Program-made: the position numbers and the translations under genes
Assembly: GCA_031367715.1 (NCBI GenBank)
Contig: JANLQJ010000193.1
Span: 1-27,564 of the forward strand
Direction: 5' to 3'
Length of the DNA stretch: 27,564 bases
DNA from: JANYHF01 sp031367715
Lineage (GTDB): Bacteria > Pseudomonadota > Alphaproteobacteria > Rhizobiales > Hyphomicrobiaceae
Notes under the pieces: generated by a model
Database searches by the model: none
What the model was told of the DNA's origin: nothing
Seen by the model: the letters and a program-made list of their open reading frames with translations, nothing else
Shown here: positions 24,116 to 27,564 of the stretch, in pieces
Layout: each line of letters begins with the position of its first letter
Numbering within the stretch: the stretch's first letter is position 1

Positions 24116-25594
24116 ATGCGTCACCCAATAGTCTTTGCTGGGTTATATCTCATCTGGCTGCTTTGTGAGGTGACGACTGCGCGGGCTGAGCGGGGTCGTG
24201 TCGATACACAGCTATTTGGATCTATGTTAAAAACTTTTAAAACTGGTAGTGCCGAGAAGTGCCTTGTTACTTGCGAGAGTTATGACGATTGCAGTGGGTT
24301 CAATTACACAATCGATGCGCAAAAAAACGGTACAGATGATTGTGAATTGATGACGGGAGATCTGAAGGAAAATCAATCCAAGGGCGTTATCTCGTGCCTA
24401 CGGAAGTGCGCAAGCTCGACCTCGCAGGCGACGGGTAACCCGTTCGTCGTGGATGAGGGCTTGGCACGTAGGAATGACATCGACTTAGGCCCCAGTCCGC
24501 GCTCAGGTGGTCAAGAACCGTCGATGAGTCCAGCATTTACCGTCCTGGGGTCAAGTCCGACCGCAGGAGAGGTCGGCTCACTTGTTACCGTGTGGGGCCG
24601 AAACTTTGACAAAGTAAGCCAAGTCTATTTCCTTTGGGGAACAAGCGGTGCGCGCGAAGGTGAAAATGTGATCAATGATTCGGTTGGCACTCTGCAGGTG
24701 CGTGTGCCCCGGGGGTGCCGCGGCACAGCGCCGATAACTGTTGCGGGTAACGGTATAAGTGCTGAAACGCCAGCTTTCGAGTGCTACGAGCCTATCTCGA
24801 TGAGCAATGCGCAGCCCGAACATGTACGTCCAGGAGACACAATCACCATTTTTGGCACTGGACTTTACCGAGTCACTTCAATATCGGCGAACTGGATCGG
24901 CCAACTGGCAGTTGGGCCGGTGAATGGGCAAGGAACGACACTGCAAGTGACCGTTCCACGCTATTTACTAGACCAGGATCAGACCACGAACCTAGTGATG
25001 ACAGTGTCCCCACAGAACGCGGTTGCTCGCGTACCCTTCTCGACAACTATACTCTCCATTCCTGAATTGAATCAGGTGCAAGGGCAGTTCGGCCTACCTG
25101 GCCAATCCGTCAACTTGATTGGGCGATTTTGCAACAGCCCTAACCAAAGAGTTTCGGTCATGTTCAATGGCGTACCTGGGCAGGTCCAAAACTGCAACGC
25201 ATCATGGATATCTGTGGCGATTCCGAATGCATCGAGTGGTCCGATGTGGGTTGAGCGCAATGGCGTGCGATCAGAACAGTCATTCGAGTTTCATATCGGC
25301 ATCCCCGGGGAACCGGTGATAGACCGTATCGAACCGGCAGCAGCTCGACCAGGCGATACGGTCGTCGTCGAGGGTAGAAACCTGATCAGCAGCTATGCCG
25401 TAGTTTTGGGCGGGACGGTTGTGCCCCCAAGCAACACCTACCCCGTCACCGACGCGCGGATTCGGGTCACAGTGCCTCAGGGTGTCAGCAGTGGGCCGGT
25501 CGGGGTGGCGACATTCCTGGGCTGCGATACGAGGATCGTATGCCCACAGGCACGGACAATTGTCTCGAATGTCCAGTTCGAGGTTCTGCACTAG
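24116..25594 (+). CDS. Exported PAN/Apple-like protein with TIG/IPT repeats
   Basis: 492 aa. Start ATG 24116 with AAGGAG eight bases upstream. Signal peptide to about residue 25 (GLYLIWLLCEVTTARA). PAN/Apple-like domain at 26-98 with C49, C53, C59, C76, C94 and C98 (KCLVTCESYDDCSGFNY), matching the preceding protein in cysteine order and in the GSxL / GxxSC blocks. After a linker come about four immunoglobulin-like TIG/IPT repeats: 141-223 (GSSPTAGEVGSLVTVWGRNF), 227-312 (PEHVRPGDTITIFGTGL), 314-394 (QFGLPGQSVNLIGRF), 400-490 (IEPAAARPGDTVVVEGRNL). TIG repeats are common in secreted carbohydrate-binding or adhesion proteins. Likely a surface or periplasmic binding protein. Base composition is less GC-rich than in the metabolic genes. 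Confidence 0.78.
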   Translation: MRHPIVFAGLYLIWLLCEVTTARAERGRVDTQLFGSMLKTFKTGSAEKCLVTCESYDDCSGFNYTIDAQKNGTDDCELMTGDLKENQSKGVISCLRKCASSTSQATGNPFVVDEGLARRNDIDLGPSPRSGGQEPSMSPAFTVLGSSPTAGEVGSLVTVWGRNFDKVSQVYFLWGTSGAREGENVINDSVGTLQVRVPRGCRGTAPITVAGNGISAETPAFECYEPISMSNAQPEHVRPGDTITIFGTGLYRVTSISANWIGQLAVGPVNGQGTTLQVTVPRYLLDQDQTTNLVMTVSPQNAVARVPFSTTILSIPELNQVQGQFGLPGQSVNLIGRFCNSPNQRVSVMFNGVPGQVQNCNASWISVAIPNASSGPMWVERNGVRSEQSFEFHIGIPGEPVIDRIEPAAARPGDTVVVEGRNLISSYAVVLGGTVVPPSNTYPVTDARIRVTVPQGVSSGPVGVATFLGCDTRIVCPQARTIVSNVQFEVLH

Positions 25595-25905
25595 TCATCT
25601 GTTAAAAGAGTATTCGCCCATGTTGGTTGCCGGTAGCGGAGCCATATGCGTAGGTGTTCAATACTCACACTGTCATTGTTATCCCCGGCGACAGTGCCGA
25701 CATGCGCTGCCGAGAGAGTCGCTGGCGCAGTGGCGTCGAGGCGATACCAGTCGGCGATCAAAGCGATTTCACGGGAATTCCTGCCTGTGTGGCACTTGTT
25801 GTCGGAAACTTGTTGTCGGGCCACCCATACAACTCCCGAACCACCGCCCCTTCGGCGCGCGCGACTCGGTACGGGGGATCCAAACTTCATCAGGAGCGAC
25901 TAACG
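25595..25905. other. 311-bp gap between exported-protein genes, no gene seen
   Basis: All frames contain short open stretches (up to 85-99 codons) on both strands, but none shows a ribosome site with a signal peptide or a recognisable domain. Only the last bases matter clearly: CAGGAG at 25891-25896 serves the next start. It may hold a promoter for the large gene downstream. Confidence 0.5.
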
Positions 25906-27564
25906 ATGAAATGGTACTATTCCCTCTGGCTTGCGTCAGTACTTGTCTTGGAAGTGCAGGGTGACCGCGCGCAGGCGGCCTCATTGAAGGAAGCGCTGGC
26001 CAACGGATCGTATTGGACACGTCCTGCCGACCCGATCGATGCCAGCATTCAGCCGGATTTCACGCAAACGAGTTCGGATGTAGTCGGTTCGAATGGCGGT
26101 TCACTATCCCTCACCGACAAGAAAGGAGTCGTGTTCACTCTCAACATTCCCTCTGGTGCCTTGCTCGAACCGGTCACCGTCCGGATGTCTGCCATTTCAA
26201 GTGCATCTGGACTGCCAGAAGGTGCTGGACCAGTGTCGGCGGTCTTGCTGCAGCCCTCTGGACTGTTGTTTGAAAGTCCTGCGACTCTAACAATTGCCAC
26301 GCTGGCTCCCTTTGGCGAGCAACGACCCTTTGCCTTCACGGCGAGGACGGACGGTCGCGATGTCACTTTGGCGCAAAGATCGTTGCGGGGCAGTGGTGCA
26401 ACGATCATCGTACCACACTTTTCAACCGTTGGTATCGCTCGCGCGACTTCACCAGGGGCAGAGCAGGCAGTCGCCCGTAGTGTCCAGAGATCGCAAGAGT
26501 TTGTCTTGCAGAACGCCGTCGCCCATCTCAATCCGGACGGAAATTTTGGAGAGTCTCCCATCAAGTTGCTACCGGCGTTCACTGACGCGACGGATCGTTA
26601 CGATTTCCTGCAATTGTGGCGAACTTATTTCGACGTCGTGCTTCTGGGGCGCATCAACATCGCTTTGCAGTCTAGAAGTTGCAGTGACGCGGCAGCAGTG
26701 GTTGATCTCACACGTTTTTTCGTTCCAATTCAGCGAGATATTCCTGAATCTCCGTTTAAAGAAGAACTGATGCAAATCAAATCTAATTTCAATGCTGCGT
26801 TCAAAGCCAAAATGAGACCATTGTTAAAAAGATGCATCGACGAATCCGTGTTGAAATGCCGCAGTACCTTGGTCGGGGCGTACGCTAACGAAGTAGTGCA
26901 GGCAATTGTATTTCTGGGACTCTCAGAGGTGGAGGAGAAAAGACTTCGCGGGAAGTGGGAGGCATGCAATCCGTTGCCGAACGGGTACACTGGCACCATT
27001 TCGCTGCAGGCGGGTTTCCTGCTAGCTGATAGAAAAGTCGTTGAACACAACGACACTTTGGGGTCGGGAGGTGAAAGTTGGTATAAGAACGAACACGTAT
27101 TTCATCTTTCTGGAGAACACCGATGGAAGTTCGTTGTGGAGTATAGCCGGCGTATTGATCACGATGACGGTTCTATTGAGTATGTGTTGTCTGGCCATAC
27201 AGAGACTGGTGCTACAGGCATTTGCACGGCGAGTCGTGTCATTCAATCATCATGTGGCTCAACGGGGGGGATGCAAGTTATCCGGACCAACGGAACTGGA
27301 GAACTGAGACCAACAGATAGTGGGGAGAGCGAAGTCACAACGATATTGAAAGTGCATCGAGAGGCTGGCGCGTGGTTTTATTCCGTCAGCTTGGCTCCGA
27401 GGCTCGTTGCAAGGAACGGCATAAAGTTAATTGAGAATACAGATAGTGTTTGCAACGGAGATAAACCGCATCCGCAGAATGAGCGGGACGATACGATTGG
27501 ATCAAGTATTGCTTATGAACCTGGCGGCGTGTTCGACGTTGTTGGGCAGGTCGAGTCCAATGGT
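25906..27564 (+). CDS. Large exported protein with ZU5-like N-terminal region, 3' end outside the window
   Basis: At least 553 codons without a stop; the gene runs off the window. The ATG at 25906 has CAGGAG nine bases upstream and encodes a signal peptide (MKWYYSLWLASVLVLEVQGD, then RAQA). Residues about 60-135 (GGSLSLTDKKGVVFTLNIPSG, ALLEPVTVRMSAISS, VLLQPSGLLFESPATLTIA) follow the pattern of ZU5-like secreted domains: iPxGAl, then a strand-rich P-x-G-x-x-F segment. A helical middle follows (about 245-350, FFVPIQRDIPESPFKEELMQIKS, four cysteines), then a strand-rich part from about 360 with sparse cysteines. No enzyme motif was found. Same orientation as the PAN proteins and similarly lower GC, so likely part of the same exported set. 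Confidence 0.7.
   Translation, partial: MKWYYSLWLASVLVLEVQGDRAQAASLKEALANGSYWTRPADPIDASIQPDFTQTSSDVVGSNGGSLSLTDKKGVVFTLNIPSGALLEPVTVRMSAISSASGLPEGAGPVSAVLLQPSGLLFESPATLTIATLAPFGEQRPFAFTARTDGRDVTLAQRSLRGSGATIIVPHFSTVGIARATSPGAEQAVARSVQRSQEFVLQNAVAHLNPDGNFGESPIKLLPAFTDATDRYDFLQLWRTYFDVVLLGRINIALQSRSCSDAAAVVDLTRFFVPIQRDIPESPFKEELMQIKSNFNAAFKAKMRPLLKRCIDESVLKCRSTLVGAYANEVVQAIVFLGLSEVEEKRLRGKWEACNPLPNGYTGTISLQAGFLLADRKVVEHNDTLGSGGESWYKNEHVFHLSGEHRWKFVVEYSRRIDHDDGSIEYVLSGHTETGATGICTASRVIQSSCGSTGGMQVIRTNGTGELRPTDSGESEVTTILKVHREAGAWFYSVSLAPRLVARNGIKLIENTDSVCNGDKPHPQNERDDTIGSSIAYEPGGVFDVVGQVESNG

Noticed and set aside
25591..25903. Open frames of 85-99 codons on both strands between exported-protein genes
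   Set aside because: Neither has a good ribosome site or recognisable domain; the basic, cysteine-scattered compositions look like chance frames.

Overview
The window looks like a chromosome or megaplasmid segment of a GC-rich alphaproteobacterium, most likely a member of the Hyphomicrobiales (rhizobia and relatives such as Mesorhizobium). The reasons are the rhizobial-type glycerol-binding protein followed by glycerol kinase, a paired-palindrome intergenic mosaic element, a FAH-type AraD1/IlvD-type pentonate pathway, and the recombinase with its small partner gene. No rRNA, tRNA or CRISPR array was seen.

Layout. (1) 1-3018, plus strand: the end of a glycerol ABC transporter operon (binding protein GlpV, cut by the window edge), a mosaic repeat, and glycerol kinase. 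(2) 3.1-3.8 kb: a decay zone with a ribose-binding-protein fragment and a GntR regulator fragment. (3) 3.8-13.1 kb, minus strand: a sugar-acid catabolism block, read from 13.06 kb downward as IlvD/Edd-type pentonate dehydratase, SDR sugar dehydrogenase, AraD1-type 2-keto-3-deoxypentonate dehydratase, PotD-like binding protein, two PotB/PotC-like permeases (no ATPase gene seen), then after a 0.5 kb gap an AceE/transketolase-like E1 enzyme. A divergent IclR regulator at 13.1-14.0 kb probably controls it through a palindrome in the shared promoter region. (4) 14.0-15.1 kb: a decayed IS630-family element sitting exactly in the IclR stop codon. (5) 15.1-20.1 kb: an island-like block with a truncated ORF, a C5 DNA methyltransferase, a large serine recombinase with a small companion gene, and a GSU2403-type nucleotidyltransferase-fold protein preceded by two identical-geometry inverted repeats. 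(6) 20.4-27.6 kb: a LuxR-type regulator fused to an alpha/beta-hydrolase-like domain that lacks the catalytic residues, divergent from four genes for exported proteins: a small two-cysteine protein, two PAN/Apple-like proteins (one with a three-fold Cys/GG repeat, one with TIG/IPT repeats), and a large ZU5-like protein that runs off the window.

How it fits together: regions 1-3 are carbon uptake and oxidation (glycerol; a pentose or similar sugar through the non-phosphorylating oxidative route). Regions 4-5 carry mobility and DNA-modification genes. Region 6 is the most unusual part: a candidate regulated set of secreted cysteine-rich, adhesin-like proteins next to a possible ligand-sensing pseudo-hydrolase regulator. 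I could not match this set to a described system. All identifications come from reading motifs; no database search was possible.
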